A DNA stretch of 64,000 nucleotides from Streptomyces showdoensis (GCF_039535475.1 NZ_BAAAXG010000026.1:1922001-1986000), one strand, 5' to 3'. Positions 24,526 to 33,543 are shown, counted from the stretch's first letter. Program-made: numbers and translations. The notes: generated by a model from the sequence alone, not told the origin.

Positions 24526-25484
24526 GCGCCCACCCCTTGCCTCCGCAGTTCCTTCGCCAGCCGGTAGAGACCGGCGATGTCCGCCCCGTCCCCCAGGAAG
24601 GGGAGTTCGTACGCCGGCACCCCGATGCCGTCCAGCACCTCGCGCTGGGCCCGCTCCAGCTCCACCCGCTGGGCGTGCTCCGCCGCCTGCTCCAGGAGCG
24701 GCTCGACCAGCTTCGTGCCGCCCGTCACACCTGCCGCCGCCAGGGTGGCGGCGATGGCGGCGCGGTGGTCGCCGGAGGCGGCCCGTACCGCCGCCTCGTC
24801 CAGGACGTGCGGGCGGACCATGTTCACGATGGCGCGGCCGACTGGCAGTTCGGCGGCGCGCAGCTCCGCGATGCCGTCCGCGGTCTCCTGGACGGGCATC
24901 TCCTCCAGGAGGGTCACCAGGTGCACCGCCGTGTCCGGGGACTTCAGGAAGCGCATGATCGCCTGGGCCTGGTTGTGTATCGGGCCGATCCGGGCCAGCC
25001 CCGCCACCTCGTCGTTCACGTTGAGGAAGCGGGTGATGCGGCCGGTCGGCGGGGCGTCCATCACCACGTAGTCGTAGGTGAAGCCGCCCTGCTTCTCGCG
25101 CCGGCGCACCGCCTCGCAGGCCTTGCCGGTCAGCAGCACGTCCCGGACGCCCGGGGCTATCGTCGTCGCGAAGTCGATCGCGCCGAGCTTCTTCAGGGCC
25201 CGCCCCGCGCTGCCCAGCTTGTAGAACATCTGCAGGTAGTCGAGGAGGGCGCGCTCGGCGTCGATGGCCAGGGCGAACACCTCGCCGCCACCGGGCGCGA
25301 CGGCGATCTTGCGCTCCTCGTACGGCAGCGGCTCCGTCTCGAAGATCTGCGCGATGCCCTGTCTGCCCTCGACCTCCACGAGAAGGGTGCGCTTGCCCTC
25401 GGTCGCGAGGGCGAGCGCGAGTGCGGCGGCGACCGTGGTCTTACCGGTACCGCCCTTGCCGCTGACGACCTGGAGCCTGCTCAC
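24522..25484 (-). CDS. ArsA/Get3-family ATPase, shorter member
   Basis: From a GTG at 25484 this gene encodes 320 residues opening MSRLQVVSGKGGTGKTTVAA, the deviant Walker A (Lys15) of the SIMIBI class. The switch II region is VVMDAPPTGRITRFLN. The product should dimerise with itself or with its partner encoded downstream. Translational coupling (ATGA, 24522-24525) argues for a heteromeric machine. The cargo is unknown. The upstream 170 nt contain GACCC/CACCC short repeats (about 25548-25590). Confidence 0.86.
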   Translation of the reverse strand: MSRLQVVSGKGGTGKTTVAAALALALATEGKRTLLVEVEGRQGIAQIFETEPLPYEERKIAVAPGGGEVFALAIDAERALLDYLQMFYKLGSAGRALKKLGAIDFATTIAPGVRDVLLTGKACEAVRRREKQGGFTYDYVVMDAPPTGRITRFLNVNDEVAGLARIGPIHNQAQAIMRFLKSPDTAVHLVTLLEEMPVQETADGIAELRAAELPVGRAIVNMVRPHVLDEAAVRAASGDHRAAIAATLAAAGVTGGTKLVEPLLEQAAEHAQRVELERAQREVLDGIGVPAYELPFLGDGADIAGLYRLAKELRRQGVGA

Positions 25485-25661
25485 GCCTTCGAGCCTAACC
25501 ACTGCCGGCCCGGCCCAATCAGAGGGCCGCCCCGGAGAAGACCCCGACCCGACCCCGACCCGACCCCCACCCGACCCCCACCCGACCCCGAGACGGCCGC
25601 CGGGGTCCCGGCGGGGGCCGCCCCGGCGGGTCCGCGCTCCGGCAGCGGCTACAGTCGGCTC

Positions 25662-25820
25662 ATGACCAAGTGGGAGTACGCGACTGTGCCGCTGCTGGTG
25701 CACGCGACGAAGCAGATTCTGGACACCTGGGGCGAGGACGGCTGGGAGCTCGTCCAGGTCGTGCCCGGGCCGAACAACCCCGAGCAGCTCGTGGCCTACC
25801 TGAAGCGGGCCAAGTCGTGA
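25662..25820 (+). CDS. DUF4177-type small protein, 52 residues
   Basis: The very short protein TKWEYATVPLLVHATKQILD then WGEDGWELVQVVPGP is a complete DUF4177 unit, a family whose pattern is a WEY start and a GWELV core. It ends in a GTGA overlap with the next gene (RidA family), so the two are coupled. Function unknown; the position is conserved in Streptomyces as I recall. Confidence 0.85.
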   Translation: MTKWEYATVPLLVHATKQILDTWGEDGWELVQVVPGPNNPEQLVAYLKRAKS

Positions 25821-26287
25821 GCGGGGCCGTCGAGGCGAAGCTCGCCGAGCTGGGCCTGACCCTGCCGGAGGTCGTGCCGCCGCTGGCCGCCTACCAGCCG
25901 GCCGTGCAGTCGGGCGTGTACGTCTACACCTCGGGCCAGCTCCCGATGGTGGCGGGCAAGCTGCCCGTCACCGGCAAGGTCGGCGCCGAGGTCACGGCCG
26001 AGGAGGCCAAGGAGCTCGCGGCCACCTGCGCGCTGAACGCGCTCGCGGCCGTGAAGTCGGTCGCCGGTGACCTCGACCGCATCAAGCGGGTCGTGAAGGT
26101 CGTCGGCTTCGTCGCCTCCGCCAGCGACTTCACCGGGCAGCCGGGCGTCATCAACGGCGCCAGCGAGCTCCTCGGCGCCGTCCTCGGCGACAAGGGCGTG
26201 CACGCGCGCAGCGCCGTCGGCGTCGCCGTGCTCCCGCTCGACGCGCCCGTCGAGGTCGAGGTCCAGGTCGAGCTCGTCGAGGCCTGA
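25817..26287 (+). CDS. RidA/YjgF family protein
   Basis: The 156-residue protein has the RidA layout. VYVYTSGQLPMVAGKLPVTGKVG is followed by TCALNALAAVKSVAGDLDRIKRVVKVVGFV and ends VEVEVQVELVEA. RidA proteins deaminate reactive enamine/imine intermediates. The active-site arginine of the RidA archetype is not clear in the C-terminal part (HARSAVGVAVLPLDAPVEVE), which places it in the longer Rid subgroup. The GTG start at 25817 overlaps the stop of the DUF4177 gene. Confidence 0.85.
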   Translation: MSGAVEAKLAELGLTLPEVVPPLAAYQPAVQSGVYVYTSGQLPMVAGKLPVTGKVGAEVTAEEAKELAATCALNALAAVKSVAGDLDRIKRVVKVVGFVASASDFTGQPGVINGASELLGAVLGDKGVHARSAVGVAVLPLDAPVEVEVQVELVEA

Positions 26288-26436
26288 CGCCCCTCCCCGG
26301 GGCATCCCACCCCGCATCCCCGTGTCCCCGCGTCCCCGCGACGCGGGCGATCGCAGAGCCGGTTCTCCACAGGTGGTTCTCCACAGGTGGAGGATCGGCT
26401 CTCGTGCATTCCGATGCTTGCGCATAGCATCCGGCC

Positions 26437-27315
26437 ATGTCGAATGGTCAGTCGAATGGTCAGTGGTACCCACCGGAATGGCCCGACCGCATCCGCGCCC
26501 TCGCCGCCGGTGAGCTGGTCCCCGCCACACCCAGGCGGGCCGCCACCGTGCTCCTCCTGAAGGACGGTGCCGAGGGCCCCGCCGTGCACATGCTGCGACG
26601 GCGCGCCTCCATGGCCTTCGCGGGCGGGGCGTACGCGTATCCCGGCGGCGGCGTCGACCCCCGGGACGAGCACCCGGTGCGCTGGGCCGGGCCCTCCCGC
26701 GAGGAGTGGGCGGCCCGCCTCGGCCTCGCCGACCCCGCGCAGGCCCAGGCCGTCGTCTGCGCCGCCGTGCGCGAGACGTACGAGGAGGCGGGCGTGCTGC
26801 TCGCCGGGGAGACGCCCGACAGCGTGGTCGGCGACACCACCGGGGACGAGTGGGAGAAGGACCGGGCGGCGCTGGTCGCCCGCGAGCTCTCCTTCGCCGA
26901 CTTCCTCGACCGGCGCGGGCTCGTGCTGCGCTCCGACCTGCTCGGCGCGTGGGCCCGCTGGATCACGCCCGAGTTCGAGCCCCGGCGCTACGACACCTGG
27001 TTCTTCGTGGCGGCCCTCCCGGCCGGCCAGCGCACCCGCAACGCTTCGACCGAGGCGGACCGCACCGTCTGGATCCGCCCGGCGGACGCGGCGGCCGGCT
27101 ACGACCGGGGCGAGCTGACGATGATGCCGCCGACCATCTCGACCCTGCGCGGTCTCGAGCGGTTCGGCACGGCGGGCGAGGCCCTCGCGGCGGCCGGGGG
27201 ACAGGACCTGACGCCGGTCCTGGCGCAGGCCCGCCTCGACGGCGACGAGCTGGTCCTGAGCTGGCCTGGGCACGACGAGTTCACCAAGCACATCCCGGCG
27301 GGGGGCGCCTCGTGA
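26437..27315 (+). CDS. NUDIX hydrolase
   Basis: The 292-residue protein contains an expanded Nudix box. GGGVDPRDE is followed, after an insert of about 35 residues, by AAVRETYEEAGVLL, with the REXXEEXG metal-binding helix near residue 110. The middle holds WARWITPEFEPRRYDTWFFVA, typical of the larger family resembling NUDT19 (acyl-CoA diphosphatases). It probably cleaves a nucleoside diphosphate linked to a large moiety. It overlaps the MBL gene by a GTGA, giving a conserved two-gene unit. Confidence 0.87.
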   Translation: MSNGQSNGQWYPPEWPDRIRALAAGELVPATPRRAATVLLLKDGAEGPAVHMLRRRASMAFAGGAYAYPGGGVDPRDEHPVRWAGPSREEWAARLGLADPAQAQAVVCAAVRETYEEAGVLLAGETPDSVVGDTTGDEWEKDRAALVARELSFADFLDRRGLVLRSDLLGAWARWITPEFEPRRYDTWFFVAALPAGQRTRNASTEADRTVWIRPADAAAGYDRGELTMMPPTISTLRGLERFGTAGEALAAAGGQDLTPVLAQARLDGDELVLSWPGHDEFTKHIPAGGAS

Positions 27316-28142
27316 GCTCCGCCGCCGACCTGCCCGGGCAGCCGCGAGGCGCCGTCGTCTCTGGGCCGGCGACGGCCCGCGCGGTGAACGTCCTGGCGCC
27401 GAACCCCTCGGCGATGACCCTGGACGGCACCAACACCTGGATCGTCGCGGAACCCGACTCCGACCTCGCGGTCGTCATCGACCCGGGCCCGCTCGACGAG
27501 GGCCACCTGCGGCGGGTCGTGGAGACCGCCGAGAAGCTGGGCAAGCGCATCGGGCTCACGCTGCTCACCCACGGGCACCCGGACCACGCCGAGGGCGCCG
27601 TGCGCTTCGCCGAGCTGACCCGGAGCGCGGTGCGGGCCCTCGACCCCGCGCTGCGGCTCGGCGACGAGGGCCTCGCCGCGGGCGACGTGATCACGACCGG
27701 AGGGCTCGAACTGCGGGTCGTCGCGACACCCGGGCACACCTCCGACTCGCTCTCCTTCCACCTCCCGGCCGACCGGGCGGTGCTGACGGGCGACACCGTC
27801 CTGGGGCGCGGCACGACGATGGTGGCCCACCCCGACGGGCGGCTCGGGGAGTACCTGGACTCGCTGCGGCGGCTCCGCTCGCTCACCGTCGACGACGGGG
27901 TGCACACGGTCCTGCCGGGGCACGGCCCGGTCCTGGAGGACGCCCAGGGTGCCGTGGAGTTCTACCTGGCGCACCGCGCGAGCCGCCTCGCGCAGGTGGA
28001 GACGGCCGTCGAGGGCGGTGCCCGGACGGCCCCGGAGATCGTCGCCCAGGTGTACGCGGCGGTGGACCGCTCCCTCTGGCCGGCCGCCGAGCTCTCCGTA
28101 CGGGCGCAGCTGGACTATCTGAAGGAGCGCGGTCTGATCTGA
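27312..28142 (+). CDS. Metallo-beta-lactamase-fold hydrolase (LACTB2/glyoxalase-like)
   Basis: The 276-residue protein carries THGHPDHAEG (zinc ligands), VVATPGHTSDSLSF, LTGDTVLGRGTTMV and VLPGHGPVLEDA in the expected order. A C-terminal helical domain (IVAQVYAAVDRSLWPAAELSVRAQLDYL) is typical of LACTB2-like nucleases and hydrolases. GTG 27312 overlaps the NUDIX stop. The substrate could be RNA or a thioester; the sequence does not decide. Confidence 0.88.
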   Translation: MSSAADLPGQPRGAVVSGPATARAVNVLAPNPSAMTLDGTNTWIVAEPDSDLAVVIDPGPLDEGHLRRVVETAEKLGKRIGLTLLTHGHPDHAEGAVRFAELTRSAVRALDPALRLGDEGLAAGDVITTGGLELRVVATPGHTSDSLSFHLPADRAVLTGDTVLGRGTTMVAHPDGRLGEYLDSLRRLRSLTVDDGVHTVLPGHGPVLEDAQGAVEFYLAHRASRLAQVETAVEGGARTAPEIVAQVYAAVDRSLWPAAELSVRAQLDYLKERGLI

Positions 28143-28149
28143 TCCGGGG

Positions 28150-28255
28150 GCCGGAGGCCGGGGGACGGGAGACGGGAGACGGGGCCGGTCCGGAGTCGCG
28201 GGCCACCGTGCTCCCCGGGCCCCGGGCCCCGGGCCCCGGGCCCCGGGGCGCACGG
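28150..28255. repeat. Low-complexity G/C repeats after the MBL gene
   Basis: GGGAGAC-type heptamers (about 28158-28182) and five CCCCGGG-type heptamers (about 28215-28250) follow within 110 nt of the stop. They are simple repeats in the gap before the SPFH gene and could fold strongly. Confidence 0.6.
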
Positions 28256-28347
28256 TCCGGTCCGTCAGGGACGCCCCGCAACCGGGCGGCTTCGGCGGAT
28301 GTCTTACGCTCCGCGTACATCCGGCCATAGCTCCTGGGGGGAAGCCC

Positions 28348-29232
28348 GTGTTCGTCCTTGCCATCCTGTTGGTCATAGCCGCAGTGGTGCTCTACATCGT
28401 CGGTCGCGTCAACGACTCCGGAGGCCTCAAGTTCGGAGGCCTCGGCGCCCTGATCGCCGGCCTCTTCTCGCTGATCGTGAGCATGACGTACGTGATCAGC
28501 GCGTACGAGGTCGGCGTCCCGGTCGCCTTCGGCAAGGTCGGCTCGCCGATGTCCTCCGGGATGCACATGAAGTCGCCGTTCACCGACGTCACGACCTTCT
28601 CGACGCGCCCCGTGGACCTCAACCTCTCCGACAAGGACGTGGTCGAGGTCCGCTCCTCGCAGGGCGGCGTGATGTACGCCGAGGTCACCGTGAAGTGGGC
28701 GGTGCACCCCTCCAAGGCCGTCGAGCTCTACAAGCTGGCCGGCAGCGAGGACGCCATCCAGCAGCGCCTCGTCTACCCGGACAGCCGTGAGATCGTCCGC
28801 AACGTCTTCGCCCGCTACAGCAGCGAGCAGGGGTACGCCTCCGACCGCGAGAAGATCAACGCGGAGATCGCCCGCCTGATCAAGGAGCGCCTGGCCCCGC
28901 GCGGCATCGACGTCACCACGGTCAACCTGCGCAACGTGAAGCCCTCGGACGCGCTCCAGGGCCAGATCGACCGCAAGATCCAGCAGCAGCAGGCCACCGA
29001 GCGGGCCCTGGAGGCCGCCCGTACGGCGAAGGCGGAGTCCGACCGGCGCCGCATCGAGGCCGAGGGCATCGCGCGCGCCAACAAGATCCTCAACGACTCG
29101 CTGACCGACAAGGTCCTCATGAACCAGTGCATCGACGCGTACAAGGAGGCCGCCGCCAAGAACCCGGTCTACGCGGTGCCCTGCGGCGGGGGCGGCTCGA
29201 ACCCGCTGATCGTGGACGGCACGAAGCGCTAG
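28348..29232 (+). CDS. SPFH/band-7 domain membrane protein
   Basis: The 294-residue protein has two N-terminal membrane helices (FVLAILLVIAAVVLYIVG and GGLGALIAGLFSLIVSMTYV). A band-7 domain follows (GVPVAFGKVGSPMSSGMH, VTVKWAVHP, EKINAEIARLIKERLAPRGI, VNLRNVKPS). A coiled coil (QQQQATERALEAARTAKAES) precedes a short tail. Prohibitin/flotillin-type proteins form membrane microdomain rings. The gene starts at a GTG with GGGGGAAG just upstream. Its stop region seeds the array downstream. Confidence 0.87.
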   Translation: MFVLAILLVIAAVVLYIVGRVNDSGGLKFGGLGALIAGLFSLIVSMTYVISAYEVGVPVAFGKVGSPMSSGMHMKSPFTDVTTFSTRPVDLNLSDKDVVEVRSSQGGVMYAEVTVKWAVHPSKAVELYKLAGSEDAIQQRLVYPDSREIVRNVFARYSSEQGYASDREKINAEIARLIKERLAPRGIDVTTVNLRNVKPSDALQGQIDRKIQQQQATERALEAARTAKAESDRRRIEAEGIARANKILNDSLTDKVLMNQCIDAYKEAAAKNPVYAVPCGGGGSNPLIVDGTKR

Positions 29233-29470
29233 GACCCGTCCGGCGTACGAAGCGCAGGACCAGTCCGGCGTACGAAGCGCCAGGACCCTTCCGCGCACGA
29301 GGCGCCAGGACCCTTCCGCGCACGAGGCGCCAGGACCCGTCCGCGCACGAGGCGCCAGGACCGTCCGCGCACGAAGCGCCAGGACCGTCCGCGCACGAAG
29401 CGCCAGGACCGTCCGCGCACGAAGCGCCAGGACCGTCCGCGCACGAAGCGCCAGGACCGTCCGCGTACGA
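29218..29470. repeat. Ten-unit 24-26 bp array starting at the SPFH stop codon
   Basis: The first unit (29218-29241) is the last four codons, the TAG stop (29230-29232) and nine following bases of the SPFH gene: GGCACGAAGCGCTAGGACCC... . The later units keep ACGAAGCGCCAGGACC with the stop disrupted (TAG to CAG). Units at 29367-29462 are four identical 24-mers. There are no spacers. The array ends at the terminator shared with crp. Confidence 0.93.
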
Positions 29471-29472
29471 AA

Positions 29473-29507
29473 GAGGGGGCCGCCCGGTCGAACCGGGCGG
29501 CCCCCTC
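29473..29507. terminator. Hairpin between SPFH gene and crp
   Basis: A perfect 16-bp stem (GAGGGGGCCGCCCGGT and complement) with loop CGA sits between the repeat array and the convergent crp gene, and can serve both. Confidence 0.85.
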
Positions 29508-29525
29508 CGTGTCGGTGTGCCGCGA

Positions 29526-30200
29526 CTAGCGCGAGCGCTTCGCGAGGCGCTCGACGTCCAGCAGGATCACGGCGCGGGCCTCCAGGCGCAGCCAGCCGCG
29601 CTGGGCGAAGTCGGCGAGCGCCTTGTTGACCGTCTCGCGGGAGGCGCCGACCAGCTGGGCCAGCTCTTCCTGGGTGAGGTCGTGGACGACGTGGATGCCC
29701 TCCTCGGACTGCACGCCGAAGCGGCGCGACAGGTCGAGGAGCGCGCGGGCGACACGGCCCGGGACGTCGGAGAAGACCAGGTCGGACATCTGGTCGTTGG
29801 TCTTGCGGAGCCGGCGGGCGACGGCGCGCAGCAGGGCGCTGGCCACCTCGGGGCGGGCGTTCAGCCAGGGCTGGAGGTCGCCGTGGCCGAGGCCGAGCAG
29901 CTTGACCTCGGTCAGCGCGGTCGCGGTGGCGGTGCGCGGGCCCGGGTCGAAGAGGGACAGCTCGCCGATCAGCTCGCCGGGGCCGAGGACCGCCAGCATG
30001 TTCTCGCGCCCGTCCGGCGAGGTGCGGTGCAGCTTCACCTTGCCCTCGGTGACCACGTAGAGGCGGTCGCCCGGGTCGCCCTCGTGGAACAGCGCATCGC
30101 CACGGGCGAGCGTCGCCTCACTCATCGAGGCGCGCAGCTCGGCGGCCTGCTCGTCGTCGAGCGCCGCGAACAGCGGGGCACGTCGCAGAACGTCGTCCAC
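29526..30200 (-). CDS. crp: Crp/Fnr-family transcriptional regulator
   Basis: The 224-residue protein begins MDDVLRRAPLFAALDDEQ. It has a cyclic-nucleotide-binding domain with LYVVTEGKVKLHRTS and the phosphate-binding cassette GELIGELSLFDPGPRTATATA. A C-terminal winged helix-turn-helix (TQEELAQLVGASRETVNKAL) lies near residues 175-195. This matches the Streptomyces cAMP receptor protein, a global regulator of germination, development and antibiotic production. The GTG start follows GGAGA. A likely binding site for the protein lies in its own promoter (30224-30239). Confidence 0.92.
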   Translation of the reverse strand: MDDVLRRAPLFAALDDEQAAELRASMSEATLARGDALFHEGDPGDRLYVVTEGKVKLHRTSPDGRENMLAVLGPGELIGELSLFDPGPRTATATALTEVKLLGLGHGDLQPWLNARPEVASALLRAVARRLRKTNDQMSDLVFSDVPGRVARALLDLSRRFGVQSEEGIHVVHDLTQEELAQLVGASRETVNKALADFAQRGWLRLEARAVILLDVERLAKRSR

Positions 30201-30223
30201 GTGTTCTCTCCTATGTCGACCTC

Positions 30224-30239
30224 AGTGCGATCAATCACA
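30224..30239. promoter_or_regulatory. Candidate Crp box upstream of crp
   Basis: AGTGCGATCAATCACA matches the TGTGA-N6-TCACA pattern at 8 of 10 defined positions, with a perfect right half. It lies 24 nt before the crp start codon and about 105 nt from the divergent nth gene, so it could serve autoregulation or control of nth. Inferred from motif only. Confidence 0.5.
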
Positions 30240-30344
30240 ACAAGTTTGACTCACCGGACGGCCTTTCCGTACGTCAGGGGCCCGATTGGGTCGTGATCGG
30301 TACCGCACGGGGCGGATGTCGGTGGCGGCGCCTAGGCTGGCCGG

Positions 30345-31526
30345 GTGTCCAACTCGCCGGTGAGAGCACAGGCCAAGGGGGCTGGAAGAGTGCCGGACGA
30401 AGGTAATTCCGCCGTGGGCGAACACGGCGTGTCGAAACAGACGAAAGCGACGAAACGCGCAGCGGTGAAGCGGTCCGGGGCGAAGGCGAAGGCGACGGCG
30501 GCGGAGTCCGCGGGTCCGGAGGCCGCGGCCAAGCCCGCCAAGGCCGCGGCGAAGGCAGTGAAGGCCGTGACGAACCCCGCCAAGGCCGCGGCGAAGCCCG
30601 TGAAGGCCGCGCCCGAGCCCGCCAAGGCCACGACGAAGCCGGCAAAGGCCGCGGCGAAGCCCGCGAAGGCCGCGAAAGCCGTCACGAAGGCCGCGGAGCC
30701 GGTCGACGGCGCCGCGAAGCCGGTGAAGGCCGTCGTGAAGCCCGCCAAGGCGACCAGGCCCGAGTCGCACCTCGCCATGGTGCGGAGGGCCAGGAAGATC
30801 AACCGGGAGCTCGCCGAGGTCTACCCGTACGCCCATCCCGAGCTCGACTTCCGCAATCCCTTCGAGCTCCTGGTCGCCACGGTCATGTCGGCGCAGACCA
30901 CCGACCTGCGGGTCAACCAGACCACCCCGGCGCTCTTCGCGAAGTACCCGACCCCCGAGGACCTGGCCGCCGCCGTCCCCGAGGAGGTCGAGGAGCTGAT
31001 CCGTCCGACCGGGTTCTTCCGCGCCAAGACCAAGTCGATCATGGGCCTGGCCGCCGCCCTCCGGGACGACTTCGGGGGCGAGGTCCCCGGCCGCCTGGAG
31101 GACCTGGTCACCCTGCCCGGCGTCGGCCGCAAGACCGCCTTCGTCGTCCTCGGCAACGCCTATGGAGTGCCCGGCATCACCGTGGACACCCACTTCATGC
31201 GGCTCGCCCGCCGCTGGAAGTGGACCGAGCAGGAGGACCCGGTGAAGATCGAGGCGGAAGTCGCCGGGATCTTCCCGAAGAGCGAGTGGACGATGCTCTC
31301 GCACCGGGTGATCTTCCACGGCCGCCGCATCTGCCACGCCCGCAAGCCCGCCTGCGGCGCCTGCCCGATCACCCACCTCTGCCCCGCGTACGGGGAGGGC
31401 GAGACGGACCCGGAGAAGGCGAAGAAGCTCCTGAAGTACGAGAAGGGCGGCTTCCCGGGCCAGCGGCTCAACCCGCCCCCGGACTATCCCGGCCGCCCTG
31501 CTCCGCCGCTGGGCGCGAGCTCGTGA
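30345..31526 (+). CDS. nth: Endonuclease III with a Lys/Ala-rich N-terminal tail
   Basis: The protein is up to 393 residues, against about 220 for the usual enzyme. Residues about 145-365 form the repair glycosylase/AP lyase. The helix-hairpin-helix [14 protein letters not shown] contains the catalytic lysine, and [11 protein letters not shown] the catalytic aspartate. The [4Fe-4S] cluster cysteines are C-x6-C-x2-C-x5-C in [17 protein letters not shown]. The first about 140 residues are repeated AAKPAKA/KAVKA motifs resembling histone H1 tails. It removes oxidised pyrimidines from DNA. The start is uncertain: GTG 30345 has no good ribosome site, and a GTG at 30390 follows GGAAGA. Confidence 0.9.
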   Translation: MSNSPVRAQAKGAGRVPDEGNSAVGEHGVSKQTKATKRAAVKRSGAKAKATAAESAGPEAAAKPAKAAAKAVKAVTNPAKAAAKPVKAAPEPAKATTKPAKAAAKPAKAAKAVTKAAEPVDGAAKPVKAVVKPAKATRPESHLAMVRRARKINRELAEVYPYAHPELDFRNPFELLVATVMSAQTTDLRVNQTTPALFAKYPTPEDLAAAVPEEVEELIRPTGFFRAKTKSIMGLAAALRDDFGGEVPGRLEDLVTLPGVGRKTAFVVLGNAYGVPGITVDTHFMRLARRWKWTEQEDPVKIEAEVAGIFPKSEWTMLSHRVIFHGRRICHARKPACGACPITHLCPAYGEGETDPEKAKKLLKYEKGGFPGQRLNPPPDYPGRPAPPLGASS

Positions 31527-31573
31527 GGGAACGAACCCACACTCCGATCGCGTTGTGAACCACGGGGGTGCCT

Positions 31574-32272
31574 ATGACGCGCACTGGTGAAGAGATCCAC
31601 GGAACGGGCGGGCTGATCAGCGGTGCCGGCCTGCCGGACTGGCTGGCACCCGTCGAGAGGGCCGCGCGAACGGTCGCGCCCGAGCAGCTCAGCCGCTTCC
31701 TGCCGCCCGCGAACGGGGCGGGCCGGCAGTCCGCCGTGCTCATCCTCTTCGGCGAGGGCGAGCGCGGCCCCGAGCTGCTGCTCATGGAGCGCGCCGGCAC
31801 CCTCCGCTCGCACGCCGGGCAGCCCTCCTTCCCGGGCGGCGCCCTCGACCCCGAGGACGGCGACCCGGCCGACGGCGGCCTGCTGCGGGCCGCGCTGAGG
31901 GAGGCGCGGGAGGAGACCGGCCTCGACCCCTCCGGCGTCCAGCTCTTCGGCGTGCTGCCCCGGCTCTACATCCCGGTGAGCGGCTTCGTGGTCACCCCCG
32001 TGCTCGGCTGGTGGCGGGCCCCCACCCCGGTCGGGGTCGTCGACCCCGCCGAGACCGCCCGGGTCTTCACCGTCCCCGTGGCGGATCTCACGGACCCCGC
32101 GAACCGCGCGACCTCGCTCCACCCGAGCGGTCACACGGGCCCCGCGTTCCTCGTCGAATCGGCCCTGGTCTGGGGTTTCACCGCCGGCGTGATCGACCGG
32201 ATCCTGCACTACTCGGGCTGGGAGCGCCCCTGGGACCGGTCGAAGCAGGTCCCGCTCGACTGGCGCTCATGA
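31574..32272 (+). CDS. CoA-type NUDIX pyrophosphohydrolase
   Basis: The 232-residue protein contains LLLMERAGTLRSHAGQPSFP, the NuCoA motif preceding the Nudix box, then GGALDPEDGD and ALREAREETGLDP. Such enzymes hydrolyse CoA and derivatives to phosphopantetheine and ADP. ATG 31574 was chosen because GGGGG lies 5 nt upstream; a GTG two codons earlier is possible. It sits 47 nt after nth and may share its transcript. Confidence 0.88.
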   Translation: MTRTGEEIHGTGGLISGAGLPDWLAPVERAARTVAPEQLSRFLPPANGAGRQSAVLILFGEGERGPELLLMERAGTLRSHAGQPSFPGGALDPEDGDPADGGLLRAALREAREETGLDPSGVQLFGVLPRLYIPVSGFVVTPVLGWWRAPTPVGVVDPAETARVFTVPVADLTDPANRATSLHPSGHTGPAFLVESALVWGFTAGVIDRILHYSGWERPWDRSKQVPLDWRS

Positions 32273-32319
32273 CAGGCTGACCCCGGTCGACCGAAGACGA
32301 ATCTGCGAGGCTATTGACG

Positions 32320-33519
32320 GTGAACGTGCTGGACATCATCTTGCTGCTCGCCGCCGTGTGGTTCGCGATCATCGGTTACCGCCAGGGATTCGTGGTCGGC
32401 ATCCTGTCGGTCGTCGGGTTCCTCGGCGGCGGTCTCGTCGCCGTGCTGCTGCTCCCGGTCATCTGGAACGCCCTGACCGACCACAGCCAGGTCACCACGA
32501 CGGCGACCGTGATCTTCGTGATCGTGGTCATCGTCTGCGCCTCGGTCGGCCAGGCCTTCACCACCCACCTCGGCAACAAGCTCCGCCGGCACATCACCTG
32601 GTCGCCCGCGCGCGCCCTGGACGCCACCGGCGGCGCCCTGGTCAACGTGGTGGCGATGCTCCTCGTGGCCTGGCTGCTCGGCTCCGCGCTCGCGCGCACC
32701 GCGATGCCTACGGTGGGCAAGGAGGTACGCAACTCCCGGGTACTGCTCGGGGTCGAGCAGTTGATGCCCGATCAGGCGTCCACCTGGTTCACCAACTTCA
32801 CCTCGACGCTCGCGCAGAACGGCTTCCCCCAGGTCTTCAGCCCGTTCGCGAACGAGCCCATCACCGAGGTCCGGCCGCCCGACCCGGCGCTCGCCGGCAG
32901 CCCGGTCGCCGACCGCGCGCAGCGCTCCATCGTCAAGGTCGTCGGCACCGCGCCGAGCTGCGGAAAGGTCCTCGAAGGCACCGGCTTCGTCTTCGCCGAC
33001 CGCCGGGTCATGACCAACGCCCACGTCGTCGGCGGGGTCGACGAGCCGACCGTGCAGATAGGCGGCGAGGGCAAGCTCTACGACGCCAAGGTCGTGCTCT
33101 ACGACTGGAAGCGCGACATCGCCGTGCTCGACGTGCCGGACCTCGACGCCAAGCCGCTCCGCTTCACCGACGAGGACGCCCACAGCGGCGACAGCGCCAT
33201 CGTGGCCGGCTTCCCGGAGAACGGCGCCTACGACGTCCGCTCCGCCCGCGTCCGCGGCCGGATCAGCGCCAAGGGCCCCGACATCTACCACCGCGGCGAG
33301 GTGCGCAGGGACGTGTACTCGCTGTACGCGACGGTCCGTCAGGGCAACTCCGGCGGCCCGCTGCTCACCCCGGAGGGCGAGGTGTACGGCGTGATCTTCG
33401 CCCGCTCCCTCGACGACGCCGACACCGGCTACGCGCTGACGGTCGACGAGATCAAGGGCGACATCGCCCAGGGCCGCGCCGCCAACCAGCAGGTCGACAC
33501 CCAGGGGTGCGCCCTGTAA
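32320..33519 (+). CDS. MarP-family membrane serine protease
   Basis: The 399-residue protein has four N-terminal membrane helices of the CvpA/colicin V type (VLDIILLLAAVWFAIIGYRQG, FVVGILSVVGFLGGGLVAVLLL, TATVIFVIVVIVCAS, GALVNVVAMLLVAWLLG). A periplasmic chymotrypsin-like domain follows, with His in TNAHVVGG, Asp in KRDIAVLDV and Ser in RQGNSGGPLL. The homologue in Mycobacterium tuberculosis, MarP, is needed for acid and oxidative stress tolerance. The GTG at 32320 (MNVLDII) was preferred to the TTG two codons upstream because it fits the family start and has GAGG about 9 nt upstream. Confidence 0.92.
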   Translation: MNVLDIILLLAAVWFAIIGYRQGFVVGILSVVGFLGGGLVAVLLLPVIWNALTDHSQVTTTATVIFVIVVIVCASVGQAFTTHLGNKLRRHITWSPARALDATGGALVNVVAMLLVAWLLGSALARTAMPTVGKEVRNSRVLLGVEQLMPDQASTWFTNFTSTLAQNGFPQVFSPFANEPITEVRPPDPALAGSPVADRAQRSIVKVVGTAPSCGKVLEGTGFVFADRRVMTNAHVVGGVDEPTVQIGGEGKLYDAKVVLYDWKRDIAVLDVPDLDAKPLRFTDEDAHSGDSAIVAGFPENGAYDVRSARVRGRISAKGPDIYHRGEVRRDVYSLYATVRQGNSGGPLLTPEGEVYGVIFARSLDDADTGYALTVDEIKGDIAQGRAANQQVDTQGCAL

Positions 33520-33543
33520 GGCCGGTCCGCCGGAACAGGGGTG

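Noticed and set aside
23164..25484. Arsenic resistance operon
   Set aside because: The two ArsA-like ATPases lack the metal-binding cysteines and an ArsB, ArsR or ArsC neighbour.
29218..29470. CRISPR-like look of a regular repeat array
   Set aside because: Units are contiguous with no spacers between them, and there are no cas genes in the window.
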